A program made the position numbers and the translations under genes. From the NCBI GenBank assembly GCA_036505615.1, contig DASXTB010000420.1, forward strand, positions 1-19,634: 19,634 nt of DNA, given 5' to 3'. Under the pieces are notes generated by a model. The model had not been told where the DNA came from. It searched no databases and saw only the letters and a program-made list of their open reading frames with translations. This DNA comes from DASXTB01 sp036505615 (GTDB lineage Bacteria > Acidobacteriota > UBA6911 > JACQSX01). Below, piece by piece: positions 7,359-14,246 of this stretch (within the stretch, counting starts at the first letter, position 1; each line of letters starts with the position of its first letter).

Positions 7359-8867
7359 ATGAGAAAACGTAATTTTTGTCAATTGGTAATCGCTTACTCC
7401 TCTGTTGCTCTCTTCATCGTTTGCCTCTGCTCTTTCGCACCTGCTCGCGCCGGCGCGCCAGTTTACGTGACCCTCTGGTTCGACACTGAAGATTATGTGT
7501 CGCCAAAACCGGATCAGGCCATCTTGAGGCTTTGTCAGATTCTGCAGAAGCACGGTGTTCGGGCAACTTTTAAACTGATTGCCGAGAAAGCCCGGGATCT
7601 GGAGCGCAAAGGGCAGTTTGACGTGATTCGCGCGCTGAAAAACCATGATCTCGGGTTTCACACTCAGACGCACAGCCAGCCCCCGCTGATTCCTCAATAC
7701 CTTGAGTACGCAGGATGGGAAGGGGGAATCGAGGAGTTCGATGCGCGCGAACGCGGAGGGGTGGAAGACCTGAAGCGCATTTTCGGCACGCAGCCGCTCT
7801 GTTACGGACAGCCGGGCAACAGTTGGGCGCCTCAAACTTATCCCGTTCTGGTTCGATGGGGTATTCCACTTTACCTTGATGAGGGAGACCACGTCGGCAT
7901 CAACGACCAGCCGTTTTGGTATGGCGGAGTGCTTAATGTTTTCAAAATGGGGCCGAACCTGACCCGAATGAATCTCGATGGAGGAGAGAAGGCACTGCAG
8001 GAAGGGAAGCAGGCATTCGACCAGATTTATGATCGGTTGACCAAACAGAGCGGCGGATTGATCAGCATCTATTACCACCCCAACGAATGGGATCATCTGG
8101 AATTTTGGGATGCGGTGAATTTCTTACATGGCGCCAATCCTCCCCCGCAAAGTTGGGTCACTCCGAAAAAGAAGAGCCGCGAGGCAACCGAAGAATCGTT
8201 TCTCTACTTCGATCGATACGTGGGCTACATGAAAAATAAGCCCGGCGTACGTTTTGTCGGCGCTCAGGAGATAGTGAGTCTCTATCCGGATCCCGCCAGG
8301 AATATGCGTTTTCGCCGGGACATAATTGTTGAGCTGGCAAGATCGGTGCAATCGGAGATCACGTTTAGAAACGCGCAGGATGTTTATCTTTCCAGCTCTG
8401 AGATTTTCTCGATGCTGCTCAATTTCTACTTGAACTCTGGGAAAGGCGAGCTGGTTCTGCCTTCCTACACCGTTTACGGACCCGCGGAGATGGTGAACTC
8501 CAGCGAGTTGGGGCCCGTCAGCCGATATGCCTTTGATAAGGCATGCAGGGAATTGAACGCGATCGTGACACAGACTCACAGAATTCCTAATGCCGTCTGG
8601 GTCGGCTCTTTGGCTGTCGGTCCCGCGGATTTTCTCGCGACGCTTGGCAAACAGATCGAAAATCCTCAAGATCCCATTCCGCTACTAAGAGGCAAGTTTA
8701 CGGCATCGGCGTACGTGGCCGATGACTCGGCCAAGCTCTTCGACTGGGTTATTCTTCCACAAGGCTTCCACGCTCCTCGGATCATGGAGTTGGCGAAACT
8801 CCAGGCATGGACTTTGAAGCCGGCCGTGCTGGCGAAAGACTGGAAGGCAGAAGGCGGCAGGCGGTAG
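7359..8867 (+). CDS. Secreted NodB-type polysaccharide deacetylase-like protein with C-terminal binding-like domain
   Basis: 502 residues from the ATG at 7359; a GTG at 7335 would add 8 residues and neither has a good ribosome-binding site. The ATG gives a normal signal peptide (LVIAYSSVALFIVCLCS, cleavage near A-R-A31). The N-terminal domain has the NodB-like set: a catalytic-type acidic motif LWFDTEDY (39-46), a metal-binding H101-T-Q-T-H105, and a late YYHPNEW (H240). The family removes acyl groups from cell-wall or capsule sugars. DTED and HTQTH are close to, but not identical with, the classic motifs, so activity is inferred. Residues about 320-435 (VYLSSSEIFSMLLNFYLN, then HRIPNAVWVGSLAVGPADFL) form a second domain resembling pseudomurein-binding-type repeats. 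The last codons (EGGRR) lie in a GGCAGAAGGCGGCAGGCGG repeat tract, so the C-terminus may have been remodelled. Confidence 0.72.
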   Translation: MRKRNFCQLVIAYSSVALFIVCLCSFAPARAGAPVYVTLWFDTEDYVSPKPDQAILRLCQILQKHGVRATFKLIAEKARDLERKGQFDVIRALKNHDLGFHTQTHSQPPLIPQYLEYAGWEGGIEEFDARERGGVEDLKRIFGTQPLCYGQPGNSWAPQTYPVLVRWGIPLYLDEGDHVGINDQPFWYGGVLNVFKMGPNLTRMNLDGGEKALQEGKQAFDQIYDRLTKQSGGLISIYYHPNEWDHLEFWDAVNFLHGANPPPQSWVTPKKKSREATEESFLYFDRYVGYMKNKPGVRFVGAQEIVSLYPDPARNMRFRRDIIVELARSVQSEITFRNAQDVYLSSSEIFSMLLNFYLNSGKGELVLPSYTVYGPAEMVNSSELGPVSRYAFDKACRELNAIVTQTHRIPNAVWVGSLAVGPADFLATLGKQIENPQDPIPLLRGKFTASAYVADDSAKLFDWVILPQGFHAPRIMELAKLQAWTLKPAVLAKDWKAEGGRR

Positions 8868-8878
8868 GCAGACACGGA

Positions 8879-8897
8879 GATCCCGCATCGCGGGATC
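8879..8897. repeat. Perfect 8-bp hairpin after the deacetylase gene
   Basis: GATCCCGC (8879-8886) and GCGGGATC (8890-8897) pair perfectly around an ATC loop, 12 nt after the stop at 8867. There is no T-run after it, so it is not a classical intrinsic terminator, but it may protect the 3' end of the mRNA. Confidence 0.45.
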
Positions 8898-8943
8898 GGA
8901 GGGTCCGCTCCCCCGCCGGGCAGGGTCGCGGCTTGGATTCTTG

Positions 8944-8990
8944 CTCACGTTCGAAACAGGAGAACGTGAGAAAAAATCAGAATCGCGACC
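8944..8990 (+). repeat. 9-bp hairpin joined to AAAAAATCAGAA repeat, copy C
   Basis: CTCACGTTC (8944-8952) and GAACGTGAG (8962-8970) form a perfect stem around a 9-nt loop. The right arm runs straight into AAAAAATCAGAATCGCGACC (8971-8990), the third copy of the intergenic repeat also seen at 1574 and 6908. Confidence 0.6.
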
Positions 8991-8997
8991 AGCCCAT

Positions 8998-9110
8998 GTC
9001 TCCGCGTCCCCGCGTCCTCGTCTCACCGCGTCCCCGCGTCACAGTGTCACCGCGTCACGGTGTCCCAGCTCTCCGCGTCCCCGCGCCTCTCCCCGTGTCG
9101 TCCTGTAGCC
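8998..9110. repeat. Degenerate octamer tandem repeat (CCGCGTCC type)
   Basis: From 9002 the sequence advances in eight-base steps: CCGCGTCC, CCGCGTCC, TCGTCTCA, CCGCGTCC, CCGCGTCA, CAGTGTCA, CCGCGTCA, CGGTGTCC, CAGCTCTC. The phase then slips by one and the pattern continues to about 9110 (CGCGTCCC, CGCGCCTC). One strand is strongly pyrimidine-rich. It fills the space directly upstream of atpZ, ending about 20 nt before its start, so it is within the atpZ leader or promoter. Confidence 0.75.
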
Positions 9111-9132
9111 CAGCCTGCGGTACACTGTGGAA

Positions 9133-9360
9133 ATGGACCAGGCCCCTGTCGCTCCGGAAAAAAGAAGGCTGGCGCGGACGCTGGCGAATTGGAGCTCGAT
9201 CATTTTTATGTTGCCGGCCTGTCTGGGGATCGGCTTGCTTCTGGGTATTTGGCTTGATAAAAAATTTGGCGCGACTCCCTGGCTGACAATTGCTGGTTTC
9301 CTGCTGGGGACGGGAGCCGCTTTCTACCAGACGTTTCGTATCATTAACCGGAAAGACTAG
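9133..9360 (+). CDS. atpZ: ATP synthase-associated small membrane protein, AtpZ/AtpI type
   Basis: 75 residues (77 from an in-frame GTG at 9127), with two membrane helices: IIFMLPACLGIGLLLGIWLD and, after the charged loop KKFGATPW, LTIAGFLLGTGAAFYQTF. This is the layout of the putative F0F1-ATPase subunit family PF09527 (AtpZ), small proteins that sit ahead of atpI/atpB and are thought to help F0 assembly or Mg2+ supply. The GIWLDKKFG turn is typical. No strong ribosome-binding site is visible, since the leader is octamer repeat. The next atp gene starts 549 bp downstream because a 300-bp palindrome lies in between, so coupled expression is doubtful. Confidence 0.8.
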   Translation: MDQAPVAPEKRRLARTLANWSSIIFMLPACLGIGLLLGIWLDKKFGATPWLTIAGFLLGTGAAFYQTFRIINRKD

Positions 9361-9489
9361 GTTTTCTTGGTGCGCATAAGGTTCACATTTCGGTCAAGAT
9401 TTGTAGTCGTTGGCATTTCGGAGAGACGGCCTGAGGTCCGTCTATTCTGAGTCACGAAACCCTTGGAAAAGAAAATTGATTCAATCTGT

Positions 9490-9789
9490 ACGGGCGACCC
9501 TGTGTGTGTACTGTGCCAGGACATCCTTTACACTTAATGGATGCCTGGCTGGAAGCGAAGTTAGGACACGGAAGACACAGAGCACACGGAAACAAGCTGA
9601 ATTCTAGAGCATGAAGGCACACCACTAAAGCTTTAGCTTCAAGCCTGAACGGGTGTGCCTTCATGCTCTAGAATTCAGCTTACTCCGTGTTTTCTGTATT
9701 TTCCGTGTCCCAATTTTTCCTTTTCAGCCAGGCACCCACCTAGTGTAAAGGATGTCCTGGCACAGTACACCTGTGTGGTCGCCCGCTGC
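9490..9789. repeat. 300-bp near-perfect palindrome between atpZ and atpI
   Basis: The left arm (9490-9623) pairs with the right arm (9652-9789). Two blocks are perfect: 27 bp, 9508-9534 against 9742-9768 (GTACTGTGCCAGGACATCC...), and 30 bp, 9594-9623 against 9652-9681 (AAGCTGAATTCTAGAGCATG...). The parts between are imperfect, with GGACACGG/CCGTGTCC words on both sides. The 28-nt loop contains the self-complementary CTAAAGCTTTAG. No transposase frame is present. It looks like a MITE or a decayed insertion sequence reduced to its inverted ends, and would fold into a very stable hairpin in RNA. Outside it, the 549-bp gap (9361-9909) holds only small stems. Confidence 0.88.
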
Positions 9790-9877
9790 AGAATCCAGCG
9801 CATCTTTGTTCGCTCCGCTCCGAAGGGCACCGCGGGAACCGTGCAATTTGTTTGGCTAATCGGTCAGCTGTTGCGGC

Positions 9878-9899
9878 GGGCGGCCACATAGGGCCGCCC
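9878..9899. repeat. GGGCGGCC hairpin in the atpI leader
   Basis: GGGCGGCC (9878-9885) and GGCCGCCC (9892-9899) pair perfectly around ACATAG, ending 10 nt before the atpI start codon. In the mRNA this stem would lie over or next to the ribosome-binding region. It looks like a REP-type unit rather than a dedicated regulator. Confidence 0.5.
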
Positions 9900-9909
9900 G
9901 TACGATCAG

Positions 9910-10302
9910 ATGGAAGACTCTCCTTCAAACACCCAACGCTCGGAACTTCGAATTCAGCGCTTCGCTTTGGGCATCGCCCTGCTCTGCGTCATCGGCTATT
10001 GGATCCTCCTTCGCAATTGGGTGGCGCCGCTTTCGGTGGTGCTGGGGGCGCTATTGGCATGGCTCAATTTTCGCTGGTTGAGCACCGCGATTGAAGGAGT
10101 CTTGCGCCCGGCTAATTCACGTAGAATCAAGTATTTAATTGCGAAATTCCTGCTCCGTTTGGTGTTGATCTTGATAGTGCTGTGTGTTATCATCCGCGTC
10201 TCTTTGAGCGCGACTGGAGGCGTTTTACTGGGCCTTTCTGTCTACATTCTGGCGATCATGGCGGAGGCGATTTCCTCTCTCTTTCAAGCAGCAAAAAGGT
10301 AA
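9910..10302 (+). CDS. atpI: ATP synthase subunit I
   Basis: 130 residues with four membrane segments: about 20-34 (LGIALLCVIGYWILL), 37-58 (WVAPLSVVLGALLAWLNFRWL), 76-98 (KFLLRLVLILIVLCVIIRVS) and 103-122 (GGVLLGLSVYILAIMAEAIS). Layout, the GALLAWLNFRWL motif and the position just ahead of atpB match the ATP synthase I family (PF03899), a chaperone-like helper for assembling the c-ring of F0. The stop TAA at 10300-10302 is directly followed by the atpB ATG, so the two are translationally coupled. Immediately upstream is a GC-rich hairpin and no good Shine-Dalgarno sequence. Confidence 0.85.
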   Translation: MEDSPSNTQRSELRIQRFALGIALLCVIGYWILLRNWVAPLSVVLGALLAWLNFRWLSTAIEGVLRPANSRRIKYLIAKFLLRLVLILIVLCVIIRVSLSATGGVLLGLSVYILAIMAEAISSLFQAAKR

Positions 10303-11094
10303 ATGCCCGAAGAGCAATTTTTCATCAGCTCAGTACTCAATCGATACCTTTTTAATCCCGCAGCGCGCGCCTTGGGAATCCACTTTTCGGGGCAGGAATC
10401 GGTGCCCCCGCATATTTGCATGCTCGTCGTGATCTCGCTGCTTTTGATTATCTTCTCTATTTTCTTGCGAAGCCGGCTAAGCGTCGACAATCCGGGAAAT
10501 CTGCAGCAAGGGTTCGAAGTTCTTCACGATGCTCTAACCGGCTTCATGCGCGATATCATCGGACCGGGCGCACCTCGCTTCTTTCCGCTGATCGGCAGTC
10601 TGTTTATTTTTATCTGGTTAAGCAATCTGTTCGGGCTGGTGCCTGGGTTGATGTCACCTACAAGCAACATCAATGTTACCGCGGGCTTGGGAATCATCGT
10701 CTTTCTTTATTACAACGCGCAGGGGTTTCGCGAACACGGATTCCTCAAGTACATGGCTCACTTTGCCGGTCCGTCGCTGTTGATTGCGCCGCTGTTGTTT
10801 GTCATTGAGATCATCAGCCACATGGCCCGGCCGTTTTCCTTGTCGGTGCGGCTTTTCGGCAACATCTTTGCAGAAGAATTGATTATCGACACGCTCAATC
10901 GCCTTTTTCCGTTTGTGATTTCCTTGCCGGTGATGGCACTGGCGCTCTTTGCCGGAACATTGCAGGCATTTATTTTTGTTGTGCTTACCATGGTGTATCT
11001 CGGGGGAGCCGTCGAGCATACGCACGCCGAGGAGGCACACCATGCGCTCCCCGAAGATACGGTTGAATCTTCGGGCTTTCATTCCCCAAAATAA
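10303..11094 (+). CDS. atpB: F0F1 ATP synthase subunit a
   Basis: 263-residue membrane subunit that carries protons between the half channels and the c-ring. The essential arginine is R183 in SLSVRLFGNIFAEELI (179-194), and the preceding helix IEIISHMARPFSL and the final QAFIFVVLTMVYLGGA (221-236) are typical of the family. The N-terminus (FFISSVLNRYLFNPAARALG) and length are normal. After the last helix it has a hydrophilic His/Glu-rich tail (EHTHAEEAHHALPED, about 238-252), as seen in several bacterial subunits. The ATG abuts the atpI stop with no gap; atpE follows after 42 nt. Confidence 0.97.
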   Translation: MPEEQFFISSVLNRYLFNPAARALGIHFSGQESVPPHICMLVVISLLLIIFSIFLRSRLSVDNPGNLQQGFEVLHDALTGFMRDIIGPGAPRFFPLIGSLFIFIWLSNLFGLVPGLMSPTSNINVTAGLGIIVFLYYNAQGFREHGFLKYMAHFAGPSLLIAPLLFVIEIISHMARPFSLSVRLFGNIFAEELIIDTLNRLFPFVISLPVMALALFAGTLQAFIFVVLTMVYLGGAVEHTHAEEAHHALPEDTVESSGFHSPK

Positions 11095-11136
11095 TTTAAT
11101 CGCGTTTCTTAATTTGTTAAGAAAAGGAGACTTCGA

Positions 11137-11514
11137 ATGAAGCAGCTTGCTGTGTTTATTCTTATGCTTGTCCTGGCTGTAATGATCTTTGGAACCGTCT
11201 CCGCTTTTGCCCAGGAAAAGGGAGGGGCGGCTCCGGCGGCGGGGGCGAATCCGTTTGCGCAAGGCGGTCAGAAGAATCCTTTGTTGCTGGTCACCGCCGG
11301 TTTTGCCATGGCCATCGCCGCCGCCGGCTGCGGCTACGCCCAAAGCCAGGCGCTGGCCGCCGGATGTGAGGGAGTTTCTCGAAATCCCGGCGCCACCGAT
11401 ACCATCCGCTTTTTTGTCATCCTGGGCTTGGCGTTTATCGAGTTTCTGGCGCTTTTGACATTCGTTGTCGCGGCCATCCTGTTGTTCACTCCCAAGTTCT
11501 GGCCAACCGCATAG
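11137..11514 (+). CDS. atpE: F0F1 ATP synthase subunit c with N-terminal signal-like extension
   Basis: Forms the rotating c-ring. The canonical hairpin is present: glycine/alanine-rich helix 1 (LLVTAGFAMAIAAAGCGYAQ), polar loop with S81-R82-N83-P84, and helix 2 with the ion-binding carboxylate E102 in LAFIEFLALLTFVVA. The residue after E102 is Phe and no ES/ET sodium motif is visible, so proton coupling is the likelier reading. At 125 residues it is longer than the usual 70-90: residues 1-25 resemble a signal peptide (LAVFILMLVLAVMIFGTVSA, possible cleavage at AFA-QE), followed by a Gly/Ala-rich linker. AGGAG precedes the ATG at 11137. Genes for b, delta and F1 are absent, so the ATP synthase genes are split between loci. 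Confidence 0.94.
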   Translation: MKQLAVFILMLVLAVMIFGTVSAFAQEKGGAAPAAGANPFAQGGQKNPLLLVTAGFAMAIAAAGCGYAQSQALAAGCEGVSRNPGATDTIRFFVILGLAFIEFLALLTFVVAAILLFTPKFWPTA

Positions 11515-11537
11515 GCGCTGTTCCTTGGTGTTCCTTA

Positions 11538-11576
11538 GTGTCCTTTGTGGTTAAAAAGCCTTACCACCAAGGACAC
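11538..11576. repeat. GTGTCC hairpin repeat after atpE
   Basis: GTGTCCTTTGTGGT (11538-11551) pairs with ACCACCAAGGACAC (11563-11576) with one mismatch across an 11-nt loop TAAAAAGCCTT. It starts 23 nt after the atpE stop. A near-identical hairpin follows ccmD at 17554-17594. The stem could act as a 3'-end stabiliser or attenuator. No T-run follows, so a classical terminator is not supported. Confidence 0.7.
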
Positions 11577-11730
11577 TGCGGGCACAAAAGGGGCGATCGC
11601 TGATTTCCCCAATTTTGTGAAAACCTTGGCCGTAAGTTCAGCATCTTTATTGATAAGCCTCTTCACGATTGTGTGTTCGTGCTGGGTCTGTTAAAATTTC
11701 TCCATATCTCTCTGTGTAAAGGAGATTTAG

Positions 11731-12192
11731 GTGAGCCGAGGGCGTCTAAAGCTTTTCATCGCCGGAGCAATAATAATTGCCGGTGTCTCTTACCTGATGG
11801 TTAAGGGGATAAAAGGGACGACCGTCTACTACTACACGCTTTCCGAGCTGATGGCAAATCCCGCTTTGAACGCGGAAGGAGTTCGTGTCAGCGCGACGGT
11901 CGCCCCGGGCTCTATTAAGAAAGATCCCTCCACCATGAGCGTCGATTTCATCATGGTGGACGGCGCCGCCAGGATTCCCGTTCATTACGTTGGAATTATT
12001 CCTGATACCTTCAAGGATAAATCTCAGGTGGTGGTGGAAGGCAGCCTCAACCCGCAGCGTAGCGCTTTTCAAGCGCATACTCTTCTTGCCAAATGCCCTT
12101 CTAAATACGAGAGCCAATTCAATACCGAGACCGGGCGCGAGCACCAGAAAAAGTACGGAATTCAGACTGACTTTCGGGAAGCCACGCGGTAA
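11731..12192 (+). CDS. ccmE: Cytochrome c maturation heme chaperone CcmE, Cys-type variant
   Basis: 153 residues with one N-terminal membrane helix (LKLFIAGAIIIAGVSYLMV, 7-25) and a periplasmic OB-fold beta-barrel (about 35-118). CcmE binds heme covalently and hands it to CcmF. In the usual protein the binding site is a His in a HxxxY motif. Here that position is LLAKCPSKYES, giving C121-x-x-x-Y125, the cysteine variant known from Desulfovibrio and archaea. The C-terminal tail is polar and longer than the motif needs. The start is GTG at 11731, preceded by AAAGGAG at good spacing. It heads the ccm run and ccmF begins 8 nt after its stop. Confidence 0.93.
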   Translation: MSRGRLKLFIAGAIIIAGVSYLMVKGIKGTTVYYYTLSELMANPALNAEGVRVSATVAPGSIKKDPSTMSVDFIMVDGAARIPVHYVGIIPDTFKDKSQVVVEGSLNPQRSAFQAHTLLAKCPSKYESQFNTETGREHQKKYGIQTDFREATR

Positions 12193-12200
12193 CTTCAACC

Positions 12201-14234
12201 ATGAATGATTTTGGTTTCTACTGCCTCACGGGAGCTTTCCTGGTCAGTATTTACGCGCTGATCATCAGCATTGCCGCCGGAAGAAAAACAAACGGGGCCT
12301 TTGCGCAAAGCGGCGAGAATGCAATTATCGGCGTATTTGTGCTGGTCGCGCTGGCTTCCGCTTCACTGATTTCACTGCTGGTACACACCGATTTCAACAA
12401 CGAGTACGTCGCCAATTACACCAGTCTGGATCTGCCGATGTATTACCGCGTCACGTCTTTCTGGGCGGGCCAGAAGGGATCTTTGCTTTTCTGGACGTTG
12501 ATCCTGTCGATTTTCTCCACGCTGGTAGTGTTTCAGAACCAGACAAAGAACAGGGAACTGATGCCCTGGGTTTGCGCCACCCTGGCCGGAGTCGAGCTTT
12601 TCTTTCTAAGCGTGCTTACGTTTGTGACGCCTCCGTTTCAGACTTTGGGGGCGATGCGCCCGGCCGACGGCACGGGGCTCAATCCGCTGCTGCAAAATTG
12701 GTGGATGATCATCCACCCGCCGCACCTATATCTGGGCTTCGTGGGATTCACCGTTCCCTTTGCATTCGGGCTGGCTGCCTTGATCAGCAATAACTTGAAC
12801 CCAGTTTGGATCAAGACGACGCGTCGGTGGACACTGGTTGCGTGGATGTTCCTCACCATCGGAATCTTCATGGGCGCGCACTGGGCGTATCTGGAGCTCG
12901 GCTGGGGAGGCTTCTGGGCGTGGGATCCGGTAGAGAACGCCAGTTTCATGCCCTGGCTTTTAGGCACCGCCTTCTTGCACTCGGTGATGATTCAGGAAAA
13001 GAAGGGAATGTTGAAGGTCTGGAACCTGGTTCTGATCGTGATGACGTTCGAGATGTGCCTGTTCGGAACTTTCTTGACTCGCAGCGGCGTCGTCTCTTCG
13101 GTGCACTCCTTCACTCAGTCCAATATCGGCGGCTTCTTCATTACGTTTATCGCCCTCTCTCTGTCTGTCTCGCTCTATTTCCTTTTCAAGAGGCTGCGCC
13201 ATCGCCAATTGGAGCCCGAAGAACGCCTTACTTCGTTTTTCTCGCGTGAGAGTTCCTTTCTCTTGAACAATCTGCTCTTCCTGGGAATTGCTTTCGCGGT
13301 TTTTTGGGGGACTATTTTTCCGGTTGTCTCTGAAGCGGTGCGTGGCGTGAAGATTTCTGTTTCAATTCCATTCTTCAATAATGTCACTCTGCCTCTCGCT
13401 TTTGTTCTTCTGACGCTCACCGGAGTTTGTCCCTTGATTGCGTGGCGCAAGGCGAGCGTGAAGAACTTCAAAAGAAATTTTCTTTATCCGCTGGTGGTTG
13501 GTCTGATTTCGATTCCGGTGTTGATTTTATTTGGCGTGCGGACGCTGGCTCCGGTGGCTTTTTTTTCGGCCTCTGCCTTTGTTCTTACCACAGTGGTTTG
13601 GGAGTTTTGGAAAGGAGCGCGGGCGCGGCAGGCGGGAAAAGCGGAAAGCGATCAGGAGGAACCCTTCTACCGCTCCCTGTACATGCTGGCGTCCACCAAT
13701 AAGAGGCGCTATGGAGGTTTCATCATTCACGCCGGTGTAACGCTTGTTTTCATCGGAATTATCGGTTCCACTTTCTTCGGGACGGAACAGGATTTCACGC
13801 TGAAGCAGGGGGAGACCGGCAAGATGAAGAACTACACGTTCACCTACCAAAGCTTTGGCCAGCGGCGTGAGGTGAATAAAGACGTCGCCTTGGCGCGCGT
13901 CGATCTTTTTAAGAATGGAACCAAGCTGGCCACGATGCGGCCGGAGAAGCATTTTCACTTCAAAGGCGAACAGCCGCAAAGCGAGGTCGATATTCTTTCT
14001 CAGTTCGACGAGGATTTTTATATCGTGCTGGTGGGCTGGGATGACAAAGGAACGGCGAGCTTCAAGATTTACATCCGGCCGCTGGTCGGTTGGATTTGGT
14101 TTGGCGGATTCATCATGGCTCTGGGAACTCTGTTTGTGATGTTGCCAAATCACCAGCGCCGAGCCCTGGCACGGACAGTACGGTCCGGTGCGCCGGTGAG
14201 CGCTATTCCGGCCACGCGTCCCGAGTCAGTGTGA
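12201..14234 (+). CDS. ccmF: Cytochrome c heme lyase subunit CcmF
   Basis: 677-residue polytopic protein that attaches heme from CcmE to apocytochrome c on the periplasmic side. The WWD heme-handling motif GWGGFWAWDPVENASFMPWL is at 234-253. The four conserved histidines are all visible: H172 (IIHPPHLY), H260 (AFLHSVM), H302 (SVHSFTQ) and H510 (GGFIIHAGV), matching the external heme ligands and the internal b-heme ligands of the E. coli protein. The C-terminal periplasmic domain (about 528-635, FGTEQDFTLKQGETGKM...) precedes a last helix at about 637-657. Length is normal. Eight nt separate it from ccmE, and 12 nt from ccmH. Confidence 0.97.
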   Translation: MNDFGFYCLTGAFLVSIYALIISIAAGRKTNGAFAQSGENAIIGVFVLVALASASLISLLVHTDFNNEYVANYTSLDLPMYYRVTSFWAGQKGSLLFWTLILSIFSTLVVFQNQTKNRELMPWVCATLAGVELFFLSVLTFVTPPFQTLGAMRPADGTGLNPLLQNWWMIIHPPHLYLGFVGFTVPFAFGLAALISNNLNPVWIKTTRRWTLVAWMFLTIGIFMGAHWAYLELGWGGFWAWDPVENASFMPWLLGTAFLHSVMIQEKKGMLKVWNLVLIVMTFEMCLFGTFLTRSGVVSSVHSFTQSNIGGFFITFIALSLSVSLYFLFKRLRHRQLEPEERLTSFFSRESSFLLNNLLFLGIAFAVFWGTIFPVVSEAVRGVKISVSIPFFNNVTLPLAFVLLTLTGVCPLIAWRKASVKNFKRNFLYPLVVGLISIPVLILFGVRTLAPVAFFSASAFVLTTVVWEFWKGARARQAGKAESDQEEPFYRSLYMLASTNKRRYGGFIIHAGVTLVFIGIIGSTFFGTEQDFTLKQGETGKMKNYTFTYQSFGQRREVNKDVALARVDLFKNGTKLATMRPEKHFHFKGEQPQSEVDILSQFDEDFYIVLVGWDDKGTASFKIYIRPLVGWIWFGGFIMALGTLFVMLPNHQRRALARTVRSGAPVSAIPATRPESV

Positions 14235-14246
14235 CCTAATTCAAGT

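Noticed and set aside
8944..8980. Intrinsic terminator made by the CTCACGTTC stem and the poly-A run
   Set aside because: On the + strand the stem is followed by A, not T. On the - strand the T-run comes before the stem. Neither orientation gives a proper terminator.
8998..9110. CRISPR array
   Set aside because: The repeat is a degenerate octamer without unique spacers and there are no cas genes.
9410..9891. Two short frames (about 65 and 78 codons) within the atpZ-atpI gap
   Set aside because: They read through the arms of the 300-bp palindrome and are near mirror products of it, with no start signals.
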